Shown here piece by piece: positions 9,002 through 16,687 of a stretch of DNA of 64,000 nt (the stretch's first letter is position 1; the number at the start of each line of letters is the position of its first letter). The stretch is from positions 95,584-159,583 of the forward strand of contig NZ_WJOK01000013.1 in assembly GCF_009649785.1 (NCBI RefSeq), read 5' to 3'. The stretch comes from Agrobacterium tumefaciens (GTDB taxonomy: Bacteria > Pseudomonadota > Alphaproteobacteria > Rhizobiales > Rhizobiaceae). The translations under genes were made by a program, and so were the position numbers. The notes beneath the pieces are model-generated. The model was not told the DNA's origin. It saw nothing but the letters and a program-made list of their open reading frames with translations, and did not search any database.

Positions 9002-9091
9002 TCAGCCGGTAACGACGAAGGCGACCACGAGGTGACCGAGAAGGCCGATGGCGAGGCAGGAGAGGAGAAATATGAACAGGGCTTTTTTCAT
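9002..9091 (-). CDS. Second 29-residue membrane miniprotein
   Basis: ATG at 9091 starts MKKALFIFLLSCLAIGLL, which continues hydrophobic to a VVAFVVTG end. The whole peptide is one membrane span with a positive N-terminus, also readable as a signal-like peptide. A modest GGAAG/GGAA ribosome site precedes it. No EcfG promoter is visible, so it may have its own promoter in 9092-9190. It does not resemble the neighbouring miniprotein in sequence. Function is unknown. Confidence 0.5.
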   Translation of the reverse strand: MKKALFIFLLSCLAIGLLGHLVVAFVVTG

Positions 9092-9193
9092 GTTTCCAGA
9101 AGCTTCCATCTGTTTTTACCCTTTAAACCTGTTGTCCTGACTTGTTTCGCCTCAGGACGCCATTTTAATTCTCGACCATGGGTCTTGATGCCG

Positions 9194-9439
9194 TCAGGCC
9201 TTGATGTCGAGGCCAGCCTCGATTGCGGCGGCGATGAAGGCCTTGCGCGCATCCTCCGGCTTTTTCCTGCCGGCATCGACGGCGGCGCAGACCAGCAACG
9301 CCGCGTCCAACGCATCGCCGTCCTCTATCGGCCAATCCTCGATCATGGCCCAGGACGCCGCCTGCGTGGTCTCGATGCTCGTATAGTCGCCCGGCGTTTC
9401 GAACGCGATCAGGACGGGTTTTTGCCAGCGCGTGTTCAT
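9194..9439 (-). CDS. DUF982 protein
   Basis: An 81-residue soluble protein of the DUF982 family, which is common in multiple copies in Rhizobiales and has no known function. The family pattern is visible: an N-terminal strand pair (PVLIAFETPGDYTSI), a conserved WP about 20 residues later (EDWPIEDGDALDAAL), a mid-chain cysteine, and the C-terminal AR-x-AFI-x-AA-x-EAG. The start is ATG 9439 with a weak GGAT/GAG site. It lies between miniprotein and lipoprotein genes on the same strand, with gaps too long for clear operon membership. Confidence 0.8.
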   Translation of the reverse strand: MNTRWQKPVLIAFETPGDYTSIETTQAASWAMIEDWPIEDGDALDAALLVCAAVDAGRKKPEDARKAFIAAAIEAGLDIKA

Positions 9440-9522
9440 CGCTCATCCGTGTTGGTTATCGTGCCCGGCTCTAAACCAAGCGGGCAGGATGCGCAATTGG
9501 TTTCGGTTGGCTCGCGGTGCGG

Positions 9523-9804
9523 TCAGTCGTCGCGTCCGAACAGCCAATCGCGAATGATGCGGCGGTCTATGAGTTCGAGCGAGCGATCGGGCGCAATGCG
9601 ATAGGTTTCCACCGCCCTCGTGCTGCCGTCGATGCGGAACTCGTGGCTGAAGGTGCTGCCGATCGGCGATTTCGTCAGCTTGGTGCGCGGCTGGCCCTTA
9701 TAGGTGATGCTGCCGGGGATCGGTTCGACATAAGCGGCCGGGCCTGAGGTCGTGCAGCCCGCAAGCGTAAGCGCGATTGCGGCCAATGATACGAGCGTTT
9801 TCAT
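9523..9804 (-). CDS. Small lipoprotein, stress-regulated
   Basis: A 93-residue protein with a lipoprotein signal peptide: MKTLVSLAAIALTLAGC, with the lipidated cysteine at C17. The mature part (about 76 residues) is polar, with several basic and aromatic residues and a WLFGRDD end. I do not recognise the family. The ATG at 9804 has GGAGG 5 nt upstream. A perfect GGAAC-N16-CGTT promoter ends 26 bp before the ATG, so it probably belongs to the general stress regulon. Expected location is the periplasmic face of the inner membrane or the outer membrane. Confidence 0.75.
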   Translation of the reverse strand: MKTLVSLAAIALTLAGCTTSGPAAYVEPIPGSITYKGQPRTKLTKSPIGSTFSHEFRIDGSTRAVETYRIAPDRSLELIDRRIIRDWLFGRDD

Positions 9805-9830
9805 CCTGTCCTCCGAAGTGCGTCTGCGAA

Positions 9831-9855
9831 AACGATATGGAGGCGCAACGGTTCC
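9831..9855 (-). promoter_or_regulatory. EcfG (general stress response) promoter
   Basis: The minus strand reads GGAAC, 16 nt, CGTT, with the -10 element 26 bp before the lipoprotein ATG. The spacer length and the distance to the start match the promoters at 8903 and 52711. Confidence 0.7.
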
Positions 9856-9890
9856 CCGCGAGTGATAAAGGGCAGAGCTATTCGCAACTG

Positions 9891-9995
9891 CTACTTGCGT
9901 CTCGGATTTTGAGTGTCGCGCGCGACCCAGCGGAAGAAAGCGTAGACGAGCAGGCCGAAGATGAAAAGCGGGATGAGGTTCGCAAAACCGGACAT
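9891..9995 (-). CDS. 34-residue membrane miniprotein
   Basis: MSGFANLIPLFIFGLLVYAF begins a single hydrophobic span, followed by a strongly basic tail (RWVAR, NPRRK), as in a small N-out/C-in inner-membrane protein. The nearest good ribosome site (GGAGGGAG) is about 13 nt upstream and would fit another ATG at 10006 in a different frame better; I prefer this frame because of its membrane-protein composition. Function is unknown. Confidence 0.45.
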   Translation of the reverse strand: MSGFANLIPLFIFGLLVYAFFRWVARDTQNPRRK

Positions 9996-10150
9996 ATGAT
10001 TCTCATTTCTCCCTCCCGATCCGGGGTCTAACCGGAGAGAAAGAGGCAAGGCAAGCGTGGCGTGCAGCGCCGCAGGTAAAATGTCCGTGTGCCTGTTTGG
10101 GGAACGGTTTGCGTGCGGCGGGAAGATCGCCGGAGAAGAAGGAAACAGGT

Positions 10151-10184
10151 GAGACCTGGCGCACTGCCAGTGATACCAGGTCTC
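10151..10184. repeat. Nested inverted repeat in a 500-bp gap
   Basis: GAGACCTGG (10151-10159) pairs with CCAGGTCTC (10176-10184). A competing hairpin, CTGGC with GCCAG (10156-10170), lies inside it. No T run follows, so this is not a simple terminator; it could be a structured RNA element or an operator. The rest of 9996-10437 shows no convincing gene. Confidence 0.5.
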
Positions 10185-10437
10185 CCAGTCCCCCGCCAGT
10201 TTCAGGGAACGGGTGACTTGATTTAGTATGACGAACGGCATGCGATATACATAGACCGAGAAATTACCTCGAATAAATCGCTACCTTGGTCGATCACCCC
10301 GGGGCCTGGGCGTGGTGCGTAGCTAATTGCTGCCGCCATGCGCGCACGACCCGCCGCGTTGTCCGCAAATGCCGTTTAACCCGTTGAATCGGCTGGAGAT
10401 GCATTCTCGGCCCACGCCATAAGCGGATGAAGTAAAC

Positions 10438-10462
10438 GGAACTTTTTGCGTGTTTGATCATT
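10438..10462 (+). promoter_or_regulatory. EcfG-like promoter, one mismatch
   Basis: GGAAC, 16 nt, CATT (consensus CGTT) ends 38 bp upstream of the DUF3309 gene. The single mismatch in the -10 element lowers confidence. Confidence 0.35.
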
Positions 10463-10500
10463 AAATACAGCGCATACCTATTATTCATGGAGGGCTAAAC

Positions 10501-10653
10501 ATGATCGGCACCATTCTCGTTATCCTCATCATTCTTTTCCTGATCGGTGCTTTGCCAAGCTGGGGTTACCACAATTACGGTTATGGTCCCTCGGGTGGCC
10601 TCGGACTGGTTCTGGTTATCGTCCTCGTTCTTGTTCTGCTGGGTCGCATCTGA
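10501..10653 (+). CDS. DUF3309 small membrane protein
   Basis: A 50-residue protein with two membrane spans: MIGTILVILIILFLIGALPS and [17 protein letters not shown], joined by a Gly/Tyr-rich loop (WGYHNYGYGPSGG). This layout is typical of the DUF3309 family, small inner-membrane proteins common in alpha- and betaproteobacteria and of unknown function. ATG 10501 follows GGAGG with a 6-nt spacer. A near-consensus EcfG promoter lies upstream, consistent with stress control. It is the only protein gene between 10.0 and 11.2 kb that I can support. Confidence 0.85.
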   Translation: MIGTILVILIILFLIGALPSWGYHNYGYGPSGGLGLVLVIVLVLVLLGRI

Positions 10654-10680
10654 TCGATCCGCATTGAAGATGCAGCGACT

Positions 10681-10718
10681 GCCCGCACCCGCGCAAAAGC
10701 GCCGGTCGCGGGCATTGT
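10681..10718 (+). terminator. Possible terminator of the DUF3309 gene
   Basis: GCCCGC (10681-10686) pairs with GCGGGC (10708-10713) around an inner GCGC/GCGC stem, followed by ATTGTTTCTT. The T run is interrupted, so the call is tentative. Confidence 0.45.
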
Positions 10719-10894
10719 TTCTTCTGGAATATGAGTGAGATACAAAAAATGACGGAATCCGAAGGGCTTAGGACGTGGACTATTGCCCTTTGCCCATCGG
10801 ATCGGAAAAAACAGCACATTCGGAACGAACCCTCTTGCGCGCATAATGGATTCGTTCTAAATGCCCGCCATCGCTCGAATTCATGAGCGTGTGA

Positions 10895-10968
10895 GGCCTC
10901 GTGGCGGAGTGGTGACGCAGAGGACTGCAAATCCTTGTACCCCGGTTCAATTCCGGGCGAGGCCTCCA
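10895..10968 (+). tRNA. tRNA-Cys (GCA)
   Basis: A 74-nt cloverleaf with encoded CCA. The acceptor stem is GGCCTCG/CGAGGCC with discriminator T. The anticodon loop CTGCAAA carries GCA at 10927-10929. The T arm CCCGG-TTCAATT-CCGGG is intact. It stands alone, with no integrase or direct repeat of its 3' end nearby, so it does not look like an occupied attachment site. Confidence 0.97.
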
Positions 10969-11213
10969 AAAACTTCACCGAATAGAACCTGTTTTTTTGA
11001 ACCTTTGGCTCACCTTGCGGTCATCGGCTGCCCTTGCTGTTCTAAAAAATCCCGGCCATTTCGCTTTTTCCAGCACTTAGGGCTCACCGCGCTTGAAAGC
11101 GCAGGCTTGGGCAATTATGAGATTGTTTAAAGGCGAGGGGAGACCCGTGCCGTTTTGAGCTTTTGGGGCCGAGGCTTCCCGACCGGCATCCGCGAAATTG
11201 AGGCGATAACGAT

Positions 11214-11885
11214 ATGATGGATTTCGAAACCGCACGCGCCAACATGGTCGACAGCCAGTTGCGCACGACCGACGTGACGTCGCATTCTGTGCTGAAGGCG
11301 TTTTTGAGCGTGCCGCGCGAAGCTTTCGTGCCGGCGGGTGTGCGGCAGATTGCCTATGTGGACGAGGATCTGCAGATCTGTCCCGCCCGGGATGGTCGCC
11401 CGGCCCGTTACGTCATGAAGGCCTCGCCGCTGGCGAAGCTTTTGCAGCTTGCGGCAGTGACCAAGGAAGACGTGGTGCTGGAAGTCGGTGGCGGCGCCGG
11501 TTATACCGCGGCCATCCTGTCCCAGCTCGCCGGTTCGGTGGTTTCGCTCGAATGCGACGAAACGCTGGCGGCTGAGGCGACTGAGACGCTGGCCTCACTC
11601 GGATATGACAATGTTGCTGTTGTCACCGGCGATCTCGAAAAGGGTTATGCGGGCGAAGCACCCTATGACCTGATTTTCATCAACGGCTCTGTAGAGGAAG
11701 TGCCGGCGGCACTGACCGACCAGCTGCGCGATGGCGGACGTCTGGTCGTCGTTGTCGGATACGGTAACGCTGCCAAGGCAACCGTTTACCGTCGCGATGG
11801 CAACAGCACATCGGCTGCAACCTCTTTCAACGCGTCGATCAAGCCTCTGCCCGGTTTTGCCAAGGCGGCCGAATTCGTTTTCTGA
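11214..11885 (+). CDS. Pcm-like (protein-L-isoaspartate O-methyltransferase family) protein
   Basis: A 223-residue SAM-dependent methyltransferase of the Pcm family. It opens FETARANMVDSQLRTTDV and has the SAM-binding motif LEVGGGAGYTAAILSQL near 92-108. The substrate-side motif of classic Pcm (the GqTISqP region) is replaced by RPARYVMKASPLAK, so isoaspartyl repair activity is uncertain. A standard pcm follows surE at 34295, which makes this one a divergent paralogue. Start codons at 11214 and 11217 are adjacent; GAGGCG lies about 9 nt upstream. A strong terminator follows. In several rhizobia the next gene would be tolC; it is not here. Confidence 0.8.
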   Translation: MMDFETARANMVDSQLRTTDVTSHSVLKAFLSVPREAFVPAGVRQIAYVDEDLQICPARDGRPARYVMKASPLAKLLQLAAVTKEDVVLEVGGGAGYTAAILSQLAGSVVSLECDETLAAEATETLASLGYDNVAVVTGDLEKGYAGEAPYDLIFINGSVEEVPAALTDQLRDGGRLVVVVGYGNAAKATVYRRDGNSTSAATSFNASIKPLPGFAKAAEFVF

Positions 11886-11910
11886 TCTTTAAAAGCGATC
11901 ATTGTTTTGG

Positions 11911-11948
11911 ACGCCGGGGTGGACTTTCCGCCCCGGCGTTTGTTTTTT
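11911..11948 (+). terminator. Terminator after the Pcm-like gene
   Basis: A 9-bp GC-rich stem (11911-11919 with 11931-11939) is followed by a T-rich run (TTTGTTTTTT). The rest of the gap to popZ (11949-12241) holds no other element I can name. Confidence 0.9.
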
Positions 11949-12241
11949 ACGGGTGCCGCACCGGCAGACCCGCTTCGCCCACCCAATTGCCCAAAAAGAC
12001 CATTCTCACAAAGCTGTGCATCACGGCGAAACTTGTCGAATCAGTGATTTAGTTCCTGACTATGCTGCCCTAGACTAAGGGTGATTCGGGGTGTGCGTAT
12101 TTCTACCCCTTTTCAGGCCATCGGCCCGAAAACCGGAAGCGATTTTCGACAGGGACGGTGTGCAGATTTAAAATGTTGGAGCGTCCTTTGGGCGTCCGTA
12201 TGGACGCAAGGCGGTCTAGAGAGTGGAAACCGGGGATTGAT

Positions 12242-13201
12242 ATGGCTCAGCCAAGCGTAGCGCGTGAACCGTCCATGGAAGAGATCTTGGCGTCCATACG
12301 CCGGATCATCGAAAGCAACGAGACCGGGCCTACCGGCGCGTTTTCCGGGCAGTTGCCGCCTGTCTATGACGACGAAGACGATGGCGCAGGCGAAGCGTCC
12401 TTCGTGACGGAGGCCATCAGCCCGCCGGCGCGCGTTCCCCCAGCCGCAAACCAGGCATTTGGCGCAAGGCCGGTGCAGGATTTTTCCGCGGCCTCCGAAA
12501 AGCAGACGCCAGAACAGCAGGAAATCTCGGCCGAGAAAAGCATGTCGCTTGCCGATGTCGCCGCGCGCGTTCGCGCTGCCGCCGACCGCAACGCTGCCAT
12601 GGGGCCGCAGGCATTTGCTGCCCAGGCGCAGCGTGAGCCCGCGCAGGCGGCCCCGGCCGCTCATTCCTCCAGCGTACCGCAGCCTTCGGCTGCGCAACAG
12701 GTTGAACGCCCTGCGCCGCAGCGCCCGACGGATGTGCGGCCGCTGCTGGCGGCCGCTGCCGCGAGCACCAGTGAACAGCCGGCAGCTTTTGCCGCCGAGG
12801 ATCGTGCTGCTGCTGCCGCTGTCGAGAGCGCAGCTTTCGAGAACCGCTTCGACCAGCTGACGCTGCGTGGCGCCATCGAAACGCCTGTAGCCCAGGATCA
12901 TTTCGAGATTTCGGTGCAGGAACCTGCTGTCCAGATGCCGTCATTCGATCTGGCCGAACCCAAGGAAGAGGGCGGTTTGTCGCTCAACCTCATTTCCGAG
13001 GCTGCCGGTGCGCAGATCGCCCGTTCCTTCAGCGAACTTGCGGAAATTTTCGATGGCGTCGAACGACGCTCAATCGAGGATATGGCCGCCGAAATGCTGC
13101 GTCCGATGCTGCAGGACTGGCTGGAAGACAATCTGCCGACGCTGGTGGAGCGTCTCGTGCGTGAGGAAATCGAACGTGTGGCGCGGGGCTCGCGCCGCTA
13201 G
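12242..13201 (+). CDS. popZ: Polar organising protein PopZ (DUF2497)
   Basis: A 319-residue pole-organising scaffold. In Agrobacterium PopZ marks the growing pole and is needed for division and centromere positioning. The conserved N-terminal helix REPSMEEILASIRRIIESNE (about 8-27) binds partners. A long disordered region rich in Pro, Ala, Glu and Gln follows (about 30-230). The C-terminal helices (about 250-315, with MAAEMLRPMLQDWLEDNLP) drive self-assembly. I chose ATG 12242, where the conserved region begins and GGGGA sits 6 nt upstream; the frame stays open back to 12158. It has its own terminator and is followed by valS. Confidence 0.9.
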   Translation: MAQPSVAREPSMEEILASIRRIIESNETGPTGAFSGQLPPVYDDEDDGAGEASFVTEAISPPARVPPAANQAFGARPVQDFSAASEKQTPEQQEISAEKSMSLADVAARVRAAADRNAAMGPQAFAAQAQREPAQAAPAAHSSSVPQPSAAQQVERPAPQRPTDVRPLLAAAAASTSEQPAAFAAEDRAAAAAVESAAFENRFDQLTLRGAIETPVAQDHFEISVQEPAVQMPSFDLAEPKEEGGLSLNLISEAAGAQIARSFSELAEIFDGVERRSIEDMAAEMLRPMLQDWLEDNLPTLVERLVREEIERVARGSRR

Positions 13202-13249
13202 GCTCTGTTCGTCCGCATCTTGTAACATGCGCAAGATAATGAAACAGAG

Positions 13250-13277
13250 GCCGCTCCGGCACCGGGGCGGCTTTTTT
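13250..13277 (+). terminator. Terminator of popZ
   Basis: GCCGC-CCGG pairs with CCGG-GCGGC across a 3-nt loop (13250-13271), followed by six T residues. Confidence 0.9.
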
Positions 13278-13394
13278 GTTGAAGATGAAGGCGCTATGGG
13301 GTCATAGTCGCTGACGGGTCGGTTTCTGTTGACTCTCGACCATCCATCCTTATTTAAAAAATCCACACAAGAACTCTAAAATTCAGGTCAGGAA

Positions 13395-16238
13395 ATGCTC
13401 GAAAAGACCTACGATTCCGCATCCGTCGAACCGAAAATCGCCAAAGCCTGGGACGAGGCGAACGCTTTTCGTGCCGGCGCCAACGCCAAACCGGGCGCGG
13501 AAACCTTCACCATCGTCATCCCGCCGCCGAATGTCACCGGCTCACTGCATATGGGCCATGCGCTCAACAACACGCTTCAGGACATATTGGTCCGCTTCGA
13601 GCGCATGCGCGGCAAGGACGTGTTGTGGCAGCCGGGCATGGACCATGCGGGCATCGCCACGCAGATGGTCGTCGAGCGCAAGCTGATGGAACAGCAGCTT
13701 CCGGGCCGCCGCGAAATGGGTCGTGAGGCCTTCGTGGACAAGGTCTGGGAATGGAAAGCCGAATCCGGCGGCTTGATCTTCAACCAGCTGAAGCGTCTCG
13801 GCGCGTCCTGCGACTGGTCGCGTGAGCGCTTCACCATGGATGAGGGGCTGTCCGAGGCCGTTCTCGAGGTGTTCGTCACCCTTTACAAGCAGAACCTGAT
13901 CTACAAGGACAAGCGCCTCGTCAACTGGGACCCGAAGCTGCAGACCGCGATTTCCGACATGGAAGTCGAACAGCTGGAAGTGAAGGGCAACCTTTGGCAC
14001 TTCCGTTATCCGCTGGAAAAGGGTGTGAGCTATCAGCACCCGACCGCATTTGACGAGGAGGGCAAGCCGACCGAGTTCGAAACGCGCGATTACATCGTTG
14101 TTGCTACCACGCGGCCAGAGACCATGCTCGGCGATACCGGTGTTGCGGTGAACCCGGAAGACGAGCGTTACAAGGGCATCATTGGCAAGCATGTCATCCT
14201 GCCGATCGTTGGCCGCAAGATCCCGATCGTTGCCGATGACTATGCCGATCCGACGGCCGGAACTGGCGCCGTGAAGATCACGCCTGCGCACGACTTCAAC
14301 GATTTCGAGGTCGGCAAGCGTTGCGGTCTGCGCGCCATCAACGTCATGAATATCGATGGCACGATCTCCATCAAGGAAAACGAGGATTTCCTCGAGGGCC
14401 TCAATCATCCGGCGGCGCTGCACGGCGCATGGGACCGCCTGGAAGGACAGGATCGTTTCTTCGCCCGCAAGGTCATCGTCGAAATCTTCGAGGAAGCCGG
14501 CCTGCTCGACAAGATCGAGCCGCACAAGCACGTCGTGCCGCATGGCGACCGTGGCGGCGTGCCGATCGAGCCGCGCCTCACCGACCAGTGGTGGGTGGAC
14601 AACAAGACGCTGGCTCAACCGGCCATTGCCTCGGTTCGCGAAGGCCGCACCAATTTCGTGCCTAAGAACTGGGAAAACACCTATTTTCAGTGGATGGAGA
14701 ACATCCAGCCCTGGTGTATCTCGCGGCAATTGTGGTGGGGACACCAGATTCCGGCATGGTACGGCCCTGACGGGCAGGTCTTCGTTGAAAAGACCGAGGA
14801 AGAGGCGCTTCAGGCCGCTATCCAGCATTATATTGCCCATGAAGGTCCGTGGAAGGCCTGGGTCGAGGAGAAGCTTGAAAACTTCAAGCCGGGTGAAATT
14901 CTGACCCGTGACGAAGACGTTCTCGATACTTGGTTCTCATCGGCGCTGTGGCCGTTCTCGACGCTCGGCTGGCCGGAAAAGACACCGGAACTGGCGCGGT
15001 ATTATCCAACCAATGTGCTTGTCACCGGTTTCGACATCATCCCGTTCTGGGTCGTCCGCATGATGCAGATGGGTCTGCATTTCATGAAGGACGATGCCGG
15101 CAATCCGGTCGAGCCGTTCAGCACCGTCTACATCCATGCGCTCGTTCGCGACAAGAACGGCCAGAAGATGTCCAAGTCCAAGGGCAACGTCATCGATCCC
15201 CTGGAACTGATCGACGAATACGGTGCGGATGCGCTGCGCTTCACGCTCGCCATCATGGCGGCGCAGGGTCGTGACGTGAAACTCGATCCGGCACGTATCG
15301 CCGGTTATCGCAACTTCGGCACGAAGCTATGGAACGCCACGCGTTTTGCCGAAATGAACGGTGTAAAGCGCGATCCACATTTCCTGGCCGAAACCGCATC
15401 GCTGACGATCAACCGGTGGATCCTTACCGAGCTTGCCAACACCGCGCGCGATGTGACGGCGGCTCTTGAGAACTTCCGGTTCAACGATGCATCCGGTATC
15501 CTCTACCGTTTCGTCTGGAACCAGTTCTGCGACTGGTACCTGGAACTGCTCAAGCCCGTGTTCGGTGGCGAGGATGAGGCGGCAAAGGCGGAATCGCAGG
15601 TCTGCGCGGCCTATGTTCTGGATGAGATCTACAAGCTCCTGCATCCCTTCATGCCTTTCATGACGGAAGAGCTGTGGGCGCATACGGCGGGCGAGGGCGA
15701 GGAGCGGGCTGATCTTCTCTGCCTTACCGACTGGCCGACTCCGGAATTCCGCGACGATGCCGCGGCTGCGGAAATCAACTGGCTGATCGATCTGGTTTCG
15801 GGCATCCGCTCTACGCGTGCCGAGATGAACGTGCCGCCGGGCGCCACCGCATCGCTGGTGGTGGTCGGTGCCAATACCTCGACAGAAGCGCGGCTGGACC
15901 GCCATGCCGCCGCCATCCGGCGCCTGGCGCGTGCCGATGAAATCCGTGGTGCCGATGTGGCGCCAAAAGGTTCCGCGCAGATCATCATCGGTGAGGCCAC
16001 GGTCTGCCTGCCGCTCGGTAACCTCGTCGATCTCGCGGCCGAAAAGGCCCGTCTCGAAAAGGCGATCGGCAAGGTGGATGCGGAGATGGAACGCATCGAC
16101 AAGAAGCTGTCGAACGAAAAATTCGTGGCCAATGCCGATCCGGAGGTTGTGGCCGCCGAGCGCGAGCGTAAGGCGGAACTGGAAGTTCAGCTGACAAGTC
16201 TTCGAACCGCCCTGCAGCGGGTCAGCGAAGCAGGATAA
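13395..16238 (+). CDS. valS: Valyl-tRNA synthetase
   Basis: Charges tRNA-Val and edits misactivated threonine. It is a 947-residue class Ia synthetase with HMGH (HIGH motif) at 52-55, the CP1 editing domain in the middle (TTRPETMLGDTGVAV), KMSKS at 591-595, an anticodon-binding domain, and the C-terminal coiled coil typical of ValRS (about 880-945). ATG 13395 has AGGTCAGGAA just upstream. It is transcribed separately from popZ, with terminators on both sides. Confidence 0.98.
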   Translation: MLEKTYDSASVEPKIAKAWDEANAFRAGANAKPGAETFTIVIPPPNVTGSLHMGHALNNTLQDILVRFERMRGKDVLWQPGMDHAGIATQMVVERKLMEQQLPGRREMGREAFVDKVWEWKAESGGLIFNQLKRLGASCDWSRERFTMDEGLSEAVLEVFVTLYKQNLIYKDKRLVNWDPKLQTAISDMEVEQLEVKGNLWHFRYPLEKGVSYQHPTAFDEEGKPTEFETRDYIVVATTRPETMLGDTGVAVNPEDERYKGIIGKHVILPIVGRKIPIVADDYADPTAGTGAVKITPAHDFNDFEVGKRCGLRAINVMNIDGTISIKENEDFLEGLNHPAALHGAWDRLEGQDRFFARKVIVEIFEEAGLLDKIEPHKHVVPHGDRGGVPIEPRLTDQWWVDNKTLAQPAIASVREGRTNFVPKNWENTYFQWMENIQPWCISRQLWWGHQIPAWYGPDGQVFVEKTEEEALQAAIQHYIAHEGPWKAWVEEKLENFKPGEILTRDEDVLDTWFSSALWPFSTLGWPEKTPELARYYPTNVLVTGFDIIPFWVVRMMQMGLHFMKDDAGNPVEPFSTVYIHALVRDKNGQKMSKSKGNVIDPLELIDEYGADALRFTLAIMAAQGRDVKLDPARIAGYRNFGTKLWNATRFAEMNGVKRDPHFLAETASLTINRWILTELANTARDVTAALENFRFNDASGILYRFVWNQFCDWYLELLKPVFGGEDEAAKAESQVCAAYVLDEIYKLLHPFMPFMTEELWAHTAGEGEERADLLCLTDWPTPEFRDDAAAAEINWLIDLVSGIRSTRAEMNVPPGATASLVVVGANTSTEARLDRHAAAIRRLARADEIRGADVAPKGSAQIIIGEATVCLPLGNLVDLAAEKARLEKAIGKVDAEMERIDKKLSNEKFVANADPEVVAAERERKAELEVQLTSLRTALQRVSEAG

Positions 16239-16260
16239 GGTTCCTGTTGCGTGTAAAATC

Positions 16261-16288
16261 AAAACGCCCCGTGAAAACGGGGCGTTTT
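16261..16288 (+). terminator. Terminator of valS
   Basis: A perfect 11-bp stem AAAACGCCCCG/CGGGGCGTTTT (16261-16271 with 16278-16288), usable in either direction. Confidence 0.9.
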
Positions 16289-16687
16289 GCGTTCTGTCAG
16301 GGCCGGCTCAATTCATTGCTGCGTTGCAATGGCGAATCATGCACTGCGTGATAGCGCGATTATTTCTGCCGCGAGGCGCACAAAACCGCGCGGGAAGACG
16401 AAAAAGATCAATAAAAACGGCCTGATAAGCGATTTTCTTCGGAAACGTCCAACTGTGGTTATTTGGCGACATTTCCGGTGTGGATTGGGAGTTTGTTTCG
16501 TTTTGTGTCGTTTTTTCTAATTGGATTAGAATAATAGCCTAAAATGATTATGTAAGATGCCAAACATCAAAAACTTACGTAAAAAAATGGCCATCCGGTG
16601 GCAACCGCGCCGCGCCACGGCAGATTGTCATTTGCCGCAAAGCATTTCACTCTCTCAATGATCACATTGCCTTGATTGGGGAGAGAG
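16289..16687. other. 400-bp intergenic stretch, no gene seen
   Basis: The second half is AT-rich (around 16490-16590) and includes the small palindrome CTAATTGGATTAG near 16518. It presumably holds the promoter and control sites of the FadL-family gene. I recognise no specific operator or RNA. Confidence 0.5.

Noticed and set aside
10294..10488. A 64-codon Arg-rich frame on minus, next to the DUF3309 gene
   Set aside because: The sequence before its ATG is AGCCCTCC, the complement of the DUF3309 ribosome site, and composition is unlike a real protein.
10895..10968. tRNA-Cys as an integration site
   Set aside because: No integrase, no repeat of the tRNA 3' end and no composition change downstream.
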